Position numbers and translations under genes: made by a program
Origin: Zoroaster sp. YZ-2022
Lineage: Eukaryota > Echinodermata > Asteroidea > Forcipulatida > Zoroasteridae
DNA length: 64,000 bases
Direction: 5' to 3'
Assembly: GCA_029582265.1 (NCBI GenBank)
Contig: CM055823.1
Span: forward strand, 10,514,821 to 10,578,820
The notes under the pieces: model-generated
Database searches by the model: none
Seen by the model: the letters and a program-made list of their open reading frames with translations, nothing else
Told to the model about the DNA's origin: nothing
Part shown: positions 36,901 to 49,000 of the stretch, piece after piece
Layout: each line of letters opens with the position of its first letter
Numbering within the stretch: position 1 is the first letter of the stretch

Positions 36901-39900
36901 GCACTTTGCACATCTCCTAGCTGTGAGAAGTTCATAGTGATTTCACAGTACTTTCATAGCAAGAAATAGCATGGGTTTATTCAGTGTGGTCTGGCAATGT
37001 GAAATTGCAGTTCATCAATACAGAATGTATGTTAATTTCACAGGAAAGTGACTTTTCATGGCATTTTCACAGTGAAGGTTTTTATAGTAAGAGCTTTACC
37101 CCCTCCCTTAGGTTAAAACCACCAGGGGTGTGATTTGACAAATAACAAAATCCTGAAATATGGGTAGTGGGCCTGTGTCTCCCTTTGGTCTAGAGGACAA
37201 AGCCCCCTGAACCTCCTGTGGGTAGCAGGCCTGGGTCTCCCTTTGGTCTAGAGGACAAAGCCCCCTGAACCTCCTGTGGGTAGTGGGCCTGTGTCTCCCT
37301 TTGGTCTAGAGGACAAAGCCCCCTGAACCTCCTGTGGGTAGCAGGCCTGGGTCTCCCTTTGGTCTAGAGGACAAAGCCCCCTGAACATCCTGTGGGTAGC
37401 GGGTCTGGGTCTCCCTTTGGTCTAGAGGACAAAGCCCCCTGAACCTCCTGTGGGTAGCGGGTCTGGGTCTCCCTTTGGTCTCGAGGACAAAGCCCCCTGA
37501 ACCTCCTGTGGGTAGCGGGTCTGGGTCTCCCTTTGGTCTAGAGGACAAAGCCCCCTGAACCTCCTGTGGGTAGCGGGTCTGGGTCTCCCTTTGGTCTCGA
37601 GGACAAAGCCCCTTGAACCTCCTGGATGTTTAATTATGGAGGATTTACAGACTCTCCACATCCCCACAAACAAGAAACTAGAGGTTTGGACACAATACAG
37701 GCTACTTCTTTCTTTCCTTGGTGACTTCATCTTTCAAGAAAATTTTCAGGCAAAGTGAGATTTGTAAAAAAAATCCTGAAATCAGGAAAAATCCTGCAAA
37801 ATCACAGGCCTGAACCACTCAAAATGAAACACAACATGGAAGACAAAGTAATAACTCATGGAAGGAACAGAAGAAATGAAACCAACAAGTAATGTATACA
37901 TACATGTATAAGGGTAAGCCACCCACCTGATAGTGGTTAAGAACAAGATTCACTTTGGATGGTGTCTTTGCAATGATATGCATATCTCCAGTTTGATCAC
38001 TACGATGGCGAGGTTCTCCACTTGTCGCTTCACAGCTGTGATTTGGGGTTCTACAGATGCCATCTGTTGTCAAACTTTCTTTGGCGTAACTATAAATGTT
38101 CCAGGTTGGAAAAATTTAATCAAATTCAATGCTTGCCTCTGTACCTATTATACATGTAGGTAAATTTCATAGTACATGTACATGTTACATCCGTCAAACC
38201 ATAAACCCTAAAAAAAAATGTAATCTTGCAAAAATCTAATAGATGTCACTCCCAAAATGTAAATAATATTTAGAATAAAGCAACAAAAATTCACTCAATC
38301 TGACATAAACTTGACACACAAGACAAAAATGAAACCTTACCTGGCAATGATGACCACAGTACCAAAAACATAATGGGTACATGGACTTCATTTTGCTATT
38401 AAATGTTGACCTATTGACCTACATGTATTCAGGGGTCGAAATTAAATGGATTTTCATGGTAGCCAGCAGGGCTAGTAACACAAATTTTTTAGTAGCCCTC
38501 ATTAGATTTCACTAGCCCAAAAAAGAGCTTTAAATCTGTAATTCTTTATTCTTTGTTTAGGCCTATACATTGATTTCATGTATTGTAGGCCCTATCACCG
38601 TGAGAGTATTAAGTATAGATAAATGTACAAAAAATACGAAAAACTAAGGAAAAAACACCTCTGTTCTTATCCTCGGAATTATATGCAAATTTTACGCACC
38701 ACTTGCAATACATCAGTCACATTGTTTTTATCATCGTACATGTAGTTCAACCACTTACGGTCATTCTGCAATGCCCTCTGGAATTTCCGTGTTCTTTTTT
38801 GTTGTTCATAGGATCGACTTGTTTCCTTGTCATCCCCGGCCACTTTTTGTTTTTTCGCGGGAGGTTTCACTCCTTGCTAAAAGCACCACATGCATCTGTA
38901 CTGTTGATATTAGTTAGCAAGCGAAGCCGGCCGGCCCCAAACTTTCAATCAATCACGAGCACTAATCAGGTAAACCGATTCAGTATAGTACGCAGATAAT
39001 TATAACGCGGCATGTCAGCACTGTGCCTAGCCTTTAGTCAAGGCGCGCGTGGCACCCCGGATACTGGCGTACAGACGACACGAAAGACCACCACAGCGCT
39101 GTGGTTGTCTTTCGTGTCGTCTGTATCCAGGGTGCCACGCGCGCCTTGACTAAAGGCTACACTGTGCCTAGTTCTCACCACAGCAATCTGATCTGATTAC
39201 CTGCTGAACGAGTGCGGGAACCAGTTCGGTATACACGTGGACAGGACCGAATATTCCGCTGCGCACACTCTACAGTATGGAAGCAAAATAATTTTTAGGT
39301 GAGCAGTATTTTATGTGACACCGTCACAGTGCAGTGCATGCCACGCCGTGCGGGACCGCTGTACGATCAAAGGAATCCATGGCCGATATAATGCATCTCT
39401 AGCATGTTTTGATGCAACAGCGAGTTTACAACAAATTTTTCACTACTGATTACAAAGTAAAGAGCCGAACCTTATTGTCAGACAGTTCATTATTATTTGT
39501 GATGCTGCATTTTTACTTTATTTTTCCACTAGCCCAGCCGGGATATCAAACTGGAAAAAATAGTAGCCCGGCTGTAAATCCACTAGTCCCGGGCTAGCGG
39601 GCTACCGGCAATTTCGACCCCTGATGTATTAATAAATGATGGAGTGCCATGGTATATGGAATGCTATGGTCGAGCGGTTTAGTGCATCAGATTTGTGTTC
39701 TGATGGCCGAGTCGTCAGAATGTGGGTTCGAATCCCAACCGCGACCGTGGTACTTGTATCCTTGAGCAAGACACTTTACCATAATTGCTTCTCTCCACCC
39801 AGGGGTGAATGGGTACCTGTGAGGGCAGAGTTGGTTGTTGTGTTTGATTAGCCCTATACATGTATGCGCTGTAATGGCAGCAATTGAGTTGTATACTCCC

Positions 39901-40014
39901 CAGGGAGCTGAGATGGTTTCAGGAATGATTTATGAGCCTGATGAGCAGGGGTAATAATATAATGCGCCTTGAGCACCAGTTTGGTGCATACGTGCGCTAT
40001 ATAAGTCCACATTA

Positions 40015-40053
<39 letters not shown>

Positions 40054-43000
40054 GGCCAACATCACATAACCCTCGGAAAAACAAAGGAAAATGCTCAAGT
40101 AGATTCGGTACATTCTGTTGAGCCGAGTTGAAGTACTCATACTCGTACGCGAGTACATTGTTCTGTACGTGAACACAAGATTAATCTCTACCCTTACAGG
40201 TTCCAATTAACTTTTAGATGGAGATAAATAATGACGGTAGTGTTTTCCTCAAGAATACAAATACCATGGCCATTGGCCAAGTATTGGCCAGGATTAGAAG
40301 CCACATTCTGACAACCCAGCTATCCGACAACAAGTCCAATGTAAAACCACCATGTCATGACACTCCCATTAATACTTACTTTTGGTTAGTACCATCTGAA
40401 TACTTTGATTGATTATCAGTGGCACCCATGTGATTCCTCTCTTCAAGACTGCCCTCAGGGACACCGACCTCTTCGGTTGACCTCGCTTGGATATGAGAAT
40501 CATGGGAGAACTGTAATGGTGATTTGGAGTCCATGGTCATTCCTGATTGGTTGTTATCAGCAAGATTGGCTTTGTGTTGTTCTGTTTGACCTCTTACATT
40601 CTGATTGGTTGATATTTGCTCAATTAATTTATGTCCACCTGTTGTTGATGTCGAGTCATTGTTTTCATGAGCTTTTAATTTCAAGCATTCTGCCACATCA
40701 GTCCCACTTTCTGATTGGCTGTTGCAAGAACCATTCTGGTGAGAGCTCAACTGTGATTGGTTGTCGTTCGTTTTGCTTGGCCAACATGTCCACAAATTCA
40801 ATGGGATTGGATCAACCAAGGGGACAGGCCGATCAAACGAACTGGGTACACCATGAAAGTCAGCCCAGACTTGCTCAATCTTAACATTCCAAACATCATC
40901 AACAGCATCAGGTCTGAAGACATAGGTTGTAAGCCTGCTGACCCCAGATCCAGAGGTCGTATTGCTTGCTGATCTGTTTGGCACACTACCATTAGCCACA
41001 GGGTTCTCAACCTCACATTCCTTGGGTAGGATGTAGTTTGGCTGGTATGCATGCTCCCAGAACAACTTGGGCAGTGTTATCGAGTCTTTGGCTGAGCTTG
41101 GAAAAGAAGAGTTTGCCATGAAGAGCTTCTTTGTATGTAGGTTCTGAAGGATGTGTGAGAGGTCTGGCCGGGTGGATCCAGTCCCCACTCGGCAATTAGT
41201 CGCCGTCACTTGAGACATTTGAATATGAAGCTCTGGTGGTCGGTCTGGTTGACCTTCAACAGGAATCTCTGCTGGTAGGATGACCTTTTGTATAACAGAA
41301 TGATTCAAAAAGACTTAATGGAAAAAAAAGTCAGTTGTCAAATACAGTTTTTAAAGGGGGAGAGTAATTCTTGTTTTTAACATTCCAAATGTTGTTTTTT
41401 CTCTCTCTTTTTCTTTCAATATTTCCATTAGCCACAGTTTAAAAAAATCTATATTATCATGGAGTGTCGTGGCCGAGCGGTCTAGCTTACCGGACTCAAG
41501 TTCTGGTGTTAGCAGCAGAATGTGGGTTCGAATCCCGGCCGTGACACGTGTGTCCTTGAGCAAGACACTTAACCATAATTGCTTCTCTCCACCCAGGGGT
41601 TAAATGGGTACCTACATGTAGCTGTGAGGGCAGAGTTGGTTGATTAGACCTATATGCGCTGTAATGGCAGCAATTGAGCTGTATACTCCCCAGGGAGCTA
41701 AGATGGTTTCAGGAATGATTTATGAGCCTTATGATCCTTATGAGCAGGGGTAATAATATAATGCGCCTTGAGCACCACTCAGTTGGTGGATACGTGCGCT
41801 ATATAAGTCCACACATTATTATTATTATTATTATTATTATCATAGGTCTATTACCTACATGTACTGTACATGAAGTGTGCTACTTGGGTGATAAGCTAGT
41901 TCATGGCATTGTACTCAAAGAACATGCATGGTCTTAAAGACAAGCAGTGTATTCTTGGTAAACGGCCCGTGTGCACAAAAACTGTACTTTACAACACATA
42001 CTGCACTATAAATGCACCAATCTATTGTGTTGTGCAACTTTCTGATGTAGCATGGTTATGTTTTGTGTTACTTTGCATTACATTTCATGTCACTAGCTAG
42101 CGTTGGACTACATGTACATACATCAAGAGTGTTGACAGCTTCTCCAAAGAGATGCCCTAAGGTATGACAGCCAAACTATTGTGTATTCATGTGTTTGGGA
42201 TACAATACCATGGACTGGTTTCGACTGACATACTAATAATAAACTACTGATATTACCGATAGATTTTACATGACATGGCGATATTGTAAGCGGGAATTCA
42301 AAATACCATTATGTACATTTAGTGGATCACCCCTCGGTCCTCCAATGACCACACCTCAGTACTCTAACGACCTCCCTTCAACAGACATTCTAGTTTGTTG
42401 TAAAAAATATCACCACTGTATGACTATTCTATCGGTGACTAGCTATCCCAATACATGTATGTCACTGTCATGGACTAGCTATCCCAATACATGTATGTCA
42501 CTGTCATCGACTAGCTATCCCAATACGTGTATGTCACTGTCATGGACTAGCTATCCCAATACGTGTATGTCACTGTCATGGACTAGCTATCCCAATACGT
42601 GTATGTCACTGTCATCGACTAGCTATCCCAATACGTGTATGTCACTGTCATCGACTACATGTAGCTATCCCAATACGTGAATATCACTGTCATCGACTAG
42701 CTATCCCAATGTGTATGTCACTGTCATTGACTAGCTACATGTATCCCAATACGTGGATGTCACTGTCATTGACTAGCTATCCCAATACATGTATGTCACT
42801 GTCATTGACTAGCTATCCCAATATGTGGATGTCACTGTCATTGACTAGCTATCCCAATATAACATGTTCTCCTTTGCCCAAAACTGTCTCTACCTTCATC
42901 GCTCTCTTCATATATCTTGCATTGTATCTCTTCTGTACTGCTAGTCTAATCCATTTGTGACCCAACAGTAATTTTTTGAGTTAATATCACATGTTTTTTA

Positions 43001-46000
43001 TATAGCCTGTCTTCTTTATATGCTACATGTTTATGTGTTTCAGTAAGCTCCAGTATTACACCACATTTTAGTATTACAATGTTACCTTTGGCATGAGAGC
43101 ATCAATACGTATGTCAGTATGATCCTTGCCTACAGGTAATGTACCTTGGATGTAGTTTTCAACATTAGACTGCAATAAACAACATACATTCAAGAAACAC
43201 TGTAAGCTTTACATGCTGGAATATAACAGGAAGTGGGTGAGTTAAGATAAACATAGAGAAATCTCAGTGAAACCAATTGCTTACTTCAAAGTAAAAAGGT
43301 ATATGAACTTTTTCAACATTGTATGGGAGAGCCAATTGCAAACAATTTTTTAAACATCTTTAGAAAATAAATAAGCAGCTACATTGTTTTTATTTTATGT
43401 ATTGCTTTTCAAATTAAGATATCTATAAAATACTTACCTTGATTCACAAAAAGGAAACACAATGCATTGCCAGTTTTATTGTATTAGTTGGCTAAATTTA
43501 ATAAACTAAATAAAAGCAAAAAAGTTATGACTTGTTCCCAATCTCTTGTCGATGCATAGAGGTCGATGAATAGAGGTGGACGCATAGAGGTGGACGCATA
43601 GAGGTGGACGCATAGAGGTGGACGCATAGAGGTGGACGCATAGAGGTCGACGCATAGCGGTCGACGCATAGAGGTCGACGCATTGAGGTCGATGCATAGA
43701 GGTCGATGCATAGAGGTCGATGCATAGAGGTCGATGCATAGAGGTCGATGCATAGAGGTCGATGCATAGAGGTCAATGCATAGAGGTCAATGCATAGAGG
43801 TCAATGCATAGAGGTCAATGCATTAAAGTCAATGCATTGAGGTCAATGCATAGAGGTCAATGCAGAGGTCAAGCAAGGCTAGCTGTATAATACATCGTAC
43901 TTGATATTTTTCCAGCTTCAAATTGTGTATTTTATCAGCTATATTGTGTACTTATCGGCCTAAAGAGGGTGCCATTTACGCTAAGCAATGATTGTCATCA
44001 GGCCATCAGAAATGTTTGACCTGATGTTTTTCCCTTCAGTTAAAACATAAATTGATAAATAAAAAAATTCAAAACATGCAGTCCTTCAATTTGACTGGCA
44101 GTGATTTAATCATGCTTCATCGTTAATCCTTTTGATCACTTAATTACTTGTTGAGGGAAAGATACAACATTAGCAATTACCTGATTACAAAATTAGAGAA
44201 TTATTATCTGAAAATTAACTTAGTGTGAAGCAAAGGTAATTATCACTTTGAAAAATGTTGTTGTCTGACGTGCCCTTATTTCAACAAAATCAAAAACAAA
44301 ACTAAAACAGTATATGCATATTTTCAAAACATTCCCTGATGGCAGCTTTTTACTCCAATCATTTTTATTTCTAAAAAGATTTGGAATGTTTTTCAACCTT
44401 TTCTAATGACTTACATTGAACGAAAACTTTCACAGGTTGATTACTGAATGTTTATATATTTTTTTAATTTTATTATTATGAATTCGTTTTCAAAAAAGAA
44501 ATATACTTGCAGAAGGAGATGAATCAACATGACCTTTTAACCCTAACTCCCTAGGCCCATTTGCTTACACATAACCTGAATCCTTCCTAACTCCCTAGGC
44601 CCATTTGCTTACACATAACCTGAATCCTTCCTAACTCCCTAGGCCCATTTGCTTACACATAACCTGAATCCTTCCTAACTCCCTAGGCCCATTTGCTTAC
44701 ACATAACCTGAATCCTTCCTAACTCCCTAGGCCCATTTGCTTACACATAACCTGAATCCTTCCTAACTCCCTAGGCCCATTTGCTTACACATAACCTGAA
44801 TCCTCCCTAGGCCCATTTGCTTACACATAACCTGAATCCTTCCTAACTCCCTAGGCCCATTTGCTTACACATAACCTGAATCCTCCAAAATCCTTCAGTA
44901 GTAAAGCAAGCACATGACATGTATGCACACATGTGTTTCTAATCTGTGATACATGTACATGGCCAGGGAACCCTCCCTGCATGCATGGAGAAATAAACAG
45001 TGTCCACTGACCCAAGCACTGACCTTGCAATCACTACAACAAACATGGATGTACATGTACCATGGAGGAAGGAAGGCAAGTATGCCTAATAACCTCAATC
45101 CTCCAAAATCATTTTTTGGACAGACCAACATGTACCATGTAACCTCAATCCTCCATTTTCATCCAGTGTCAAATATAGCTTGATAACCTCCATAATCCAC
45201 CAAGCAAATAATCACATCTGCCCTCAATCCTTCAAAATCCTTCACCACTGCAATTTCAACATAACCTCAATCCTTCAAAATCCTTCACTTTGGCAAAAAG
45301 GATTTTGGAGGATTTGGGAAGGTTAGGGTTAATGTAAAGTATGATTTGAAAACAAAGCTGATTACCAGAGTTTGCAGTATGTTTGATGAGAACTGATTAA
45401 GCCATAGAATAGTTGTGTAGTCAAGACGAAACTGTACTGGATTCAGCTGGATGTAGGCGATCGGGGAAGGTACTACAAAAACAAGAACATTATCATCAAT
45501 AACATCATTAATAATAGAGCAAGCTCGGTAGTCGTGAGGTTAAGACGTCTGTACTAGTAAGCAGGAGGTTGTGAGTTTGAATCAAGCCTGAGTTTCCTGT
45601 GGATTTGTTTCACAGACACTCGGAAAGCACTGAGTATACATACAGTGCTTGATACATATGTCAATGTATGGGCAAAAATAAAATCAATTGTTTATCATCC
45701 AATGCAAGAATTTCAAAAATCAATCATTAATAATAACGGAAAATACATTGAAGTGCGAAAGCAAAGTACCCGCAGGATTTGCAGACCACATTCATTGTTT
45801 GTAATTTATTTATTGATAAGACAGTTCTTATCAGAATCAGACAATCTCACATAGCGATAGTTGCCATAACACAGTGACACAGTGTTACCCCAAACCCAAC
45901 TGATAACCTAGTTATTCCAATCTATTGATTTCTAACCCTCGCACTACTATAAGGGTAAAAAACAGTCAAAATGCTGATATACTTGCCAAGGTATATCTGG

Positions 46001-49000
46001 TGCACTTAAAAGTCAAACACTGTCAAACCTTACATATAGTAAGTATATTTACATGTCAAAATGAGTCGACTGTTTTTGACTGATAAGCATTGTCTGGTAT
46101 TGTTCAGGGTGGTCAAAATGACAGTAAAAACCAGTCAAAAATGCCCCTGTGTGCACATTTGGGTCAACAGTCAAAACAAGCAGTTGACTGATTTTGACCT
46201 CTATAGCTACTTGCCACTAAAGTGCAGCTACAGTAGGAGGGCTAATAACCTGATAATGACGGTATCGATCTTAAGCATAGTGGGCCAAGCTTAAGCTTAT
46301 GTAGTCTTTTAACCCTAACCCCCTAGGTATTCTGGCTAGGAACCTTCCTGAATCCTCCAGTGCACTTTTGGATACATGCCCTTATCTTCAAAATGCACCA
46401 GGCATTTTCGTTGATCTTTCATATTCAGCACTTATGGCCTGTACTTCTTACCAGGTAGTAATTTTGCCCCATTTGAAGAGGTGAAAGTACCAGTTTCCCA
46501 CAGTGCTGAATTTTTCCAAAAAAGTGCCCCTTGGAGGATTTTGCAGGATATGGGGTGGTTAGGGATAATGCATGTTCATTAACCTGGAAAGTGCTATAAA
46601 CTTCTTGATGTTCCTGAACAACAAAAACACAACAACAAAAAATTATCAGGGAAGGTTTAACATTGGTAATGTTGGCAAAACTGCATTTATCCAAGGGTAT
46701 GCTTACTCTCTTTGAATCAAGATACATTTACAATGTAACATAACCAGCATGTAAACGTTTCTGCTTATTACACGGTATCATTAACAATAAAATAGTGAAA
46801 ATGTATTTAGATTTCATTTGTTGAATTCATTTTAACGCTGAATTAAGGGGAAAAAATTGAACTGAAAATTATTTTACTTTTCTTAAAAATGACTGCACCT
46901 CTGACAATCTTCCAGGGAAGATTGATATACTGTACCATCATCAACATTACACCAATTAGGTTCCCATTACAGAGTCACCATTTGGTTATTTTTTGGATTC
47001 CCAATTCTATACCTTTGAATATATATTTTAAAACTGTCCTAAACAAAAACTAATTTATGTACGTGTTGTGCACAGGTGTACAGCTTATAATGTGAGTGTG
47101 CAACAACCTGAACAAAATGTTAAGATTGACACATGATCATTTACAATGTGAATGAAAGAGTATAAATTATAGGTGATCAGAAGCACTTTGGATATTGCAT
47201 GCACAAAGCTACCTGTGTTAACCCTCCTACTACTGTACTACAAGGGTCAAAATCAGTCAAAATGTTGATATACTTGCCAAGGTATATCTAGTGCACTTAA
47301 AAGTCAAACACTGTCAAACCTTACGTGTAGTAAGTACATCTACATGTACAGGTCAAAATTAGTCGACTATTTTTGACTGGTAAAAGCATTGTCTGGTATT
47401 GTTCAGGGTGGTCAAAATGACAGTTAAAAAAAACAGTCAAAAATGCCCCTGTGTGCACATTTGAGTCAACAGTCAAAACAGGCAGTTGACTGGTTTTGAC
47501 CTGTGTAGCAACTTCCCACTAAAGTGCAACAATAGTAGGAGGGTTAATGCTACAAAACTCCTTTGGTACATGTAGATGCTGTTTGGGATGTTATGACAAG
47601 ACAAGATGTACACATGTACAATATGTAGCAGGAAAGATCATTTTTTAAATGGCTGTAAAGATAGAAATGCCACTTAAATTGACAATATCATCACTATCAG
47701 AGCAGCCTTTCAACAGGGCATGTTATCGGTGTCCTAGTTTATGATACACAGTGACGGAAAATTACTGGCTCATTTATGAAGCAGCAACAGTAGTATGACC
47801 TTATCATGTGGGTATAGTATTTTCAGTCACTGGGTTAATCTAAAACTGGCACTCCGATTCAATGCCCTGTAGATCGTGATGATATTGTCCCTTTAAAAAA
47901 AATAATAAAACAGAAACAAACGCAGTTTTAAAGCCAGTATTTGGTAAAATGTCTGTGAATGCATCCATTCTTTGTAAGAATACAGAAATGTAGCAGTTAA
48001 AAAGAAAACAGAAGATGCCTTCAGATTTGATGTATACATAACGACAAAAGAAACGTCACCCCTAAAAATATTTATTATTAACAGAAGATGCCTTCAGATT
48101 TGATGTATACATAACGACAAAAGAAACGTCACCCCTAAAAATATTTATTATTTTCATTTTATAATTAATATAATTTGTTTAATGAAGAATATTATGAGTA
48201 TGGAGTGTAACACGAACACAATGTGGCAAATTTGGTTGACCTCAAAATTCGTCATGCATGACGTCTGAGGACACATAAGCTAAACATGTTCTCAGACTTA
48301 TCAAAATTTAGGGGATGACGTTTCTTTTGCTGTTATGTATATTTATTTAACTTGTCACCTTCATCTAAAATATTCAGTTTGAAAATAAATACTAGTATTA
48401 CTGAAATGAAAGCACCTCAGACTCAACAAAATCAATGGATGTTTGATACCATAACCAAGTAAGGTTTATGTAAAACTGTCATCAATTCATGTTTTTGAAA
48501 TTACCAAAAGTATCAAATGGCTTTTAAAGTACATGTAGAACACTTTCCAGTGGGTTTTTTTTTGGTCAATTTTTTTTCAATATGAAAAGTTATGTGATGT
48601 TTTTTTTTAACAATGAAATCAAAATGACAAAGTTTCAAAGTATTATCTTTTGTTTAGTATTATATTGCTATTGTATTGTTAAGCTCTTGTATGATTTCTT
48701 GTTTACTGTAAAGCGCCTTGAGCACTTCTTGGTGGATATGTGCGCATTATAAATCTTCTGTATTATTATTATTATTATTATTATTAACATTACCCTATCG
48801 CACCCAATGAAGGCAGTATGTACATGTACCTTTGACTTTGATTGAAAAAAGCCATTATTCTCCCAGTTAAATCATAAAACATTGAATTGTAGCCAGATTA
48901 CTCGTTACTTGTCTTAACCATAACCCTAAACAGAATACAACAAATCTGTTGGATCTTGTTGAAGTGAGCTATTGTTCTTGCTGATGGATCTACATTGTAG

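Larger units (their letters stand above)
38430..39623. mobile_element. 1.19-kb hAT-like transposon with ATGTATT duplication
   Basis: CAGGGGTCGAAATTAAATGG at the left and CCGGCAATTTCGACCCCTG at the right. ATGTATT precedes the left end and follows the right end (38423-38429, 39624-39630). CAGGG ends and a 7-8 bp duplication are typical of hAT. Subterminal GTAGCCAGCAGGGCTAGT and CCGGGCTAGCGGGCTACC are also inverted. It carries a short coding relic at 38679-38870 and a nested hairpin at 39028-39159, and lies in intron 6. Confidence 0.85.

Noticed and set aside
37306..37730. Minus-strand ORFs with SSRPKGDP repeats, collagen-like in look
   Set aside because: Encoded by the 58-bp intronic minisatellite; no splice context and present as a single unit elsewhere.
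38061..38074. Use of the CAACAG acceptor for exon 7
   Set aside because: It meets a stop after three codons in the frame set by exon 6; the AAAGAAAG acceptor ten bases upstream keeps the frame.
40405..40884. 159-codon plus-strand ORF
   Set aside because: Shadow of exon 6; the minus-strand frame carries the conserved lipid-transfer block.
41460..41545. tRNA-Leu gene
   Set aside because: A and B boxes are present but the acceptor stem does not pair and the head continues into a SINE body with an ATT tail; many copies exist.
42270..42960. ORFs of 136 and 83 codons with TSYPNTCMSLS repeats
   Set aside because: The 36-bp minisatellite period is divisible by three, so the frame stays open by chance.
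43484..43776. Minus-strand ORFs rich in MHRPLCIDLYAS
   Set aside because: Products of the 14-bp minisatellite in intron 4; all frames stay open equally.
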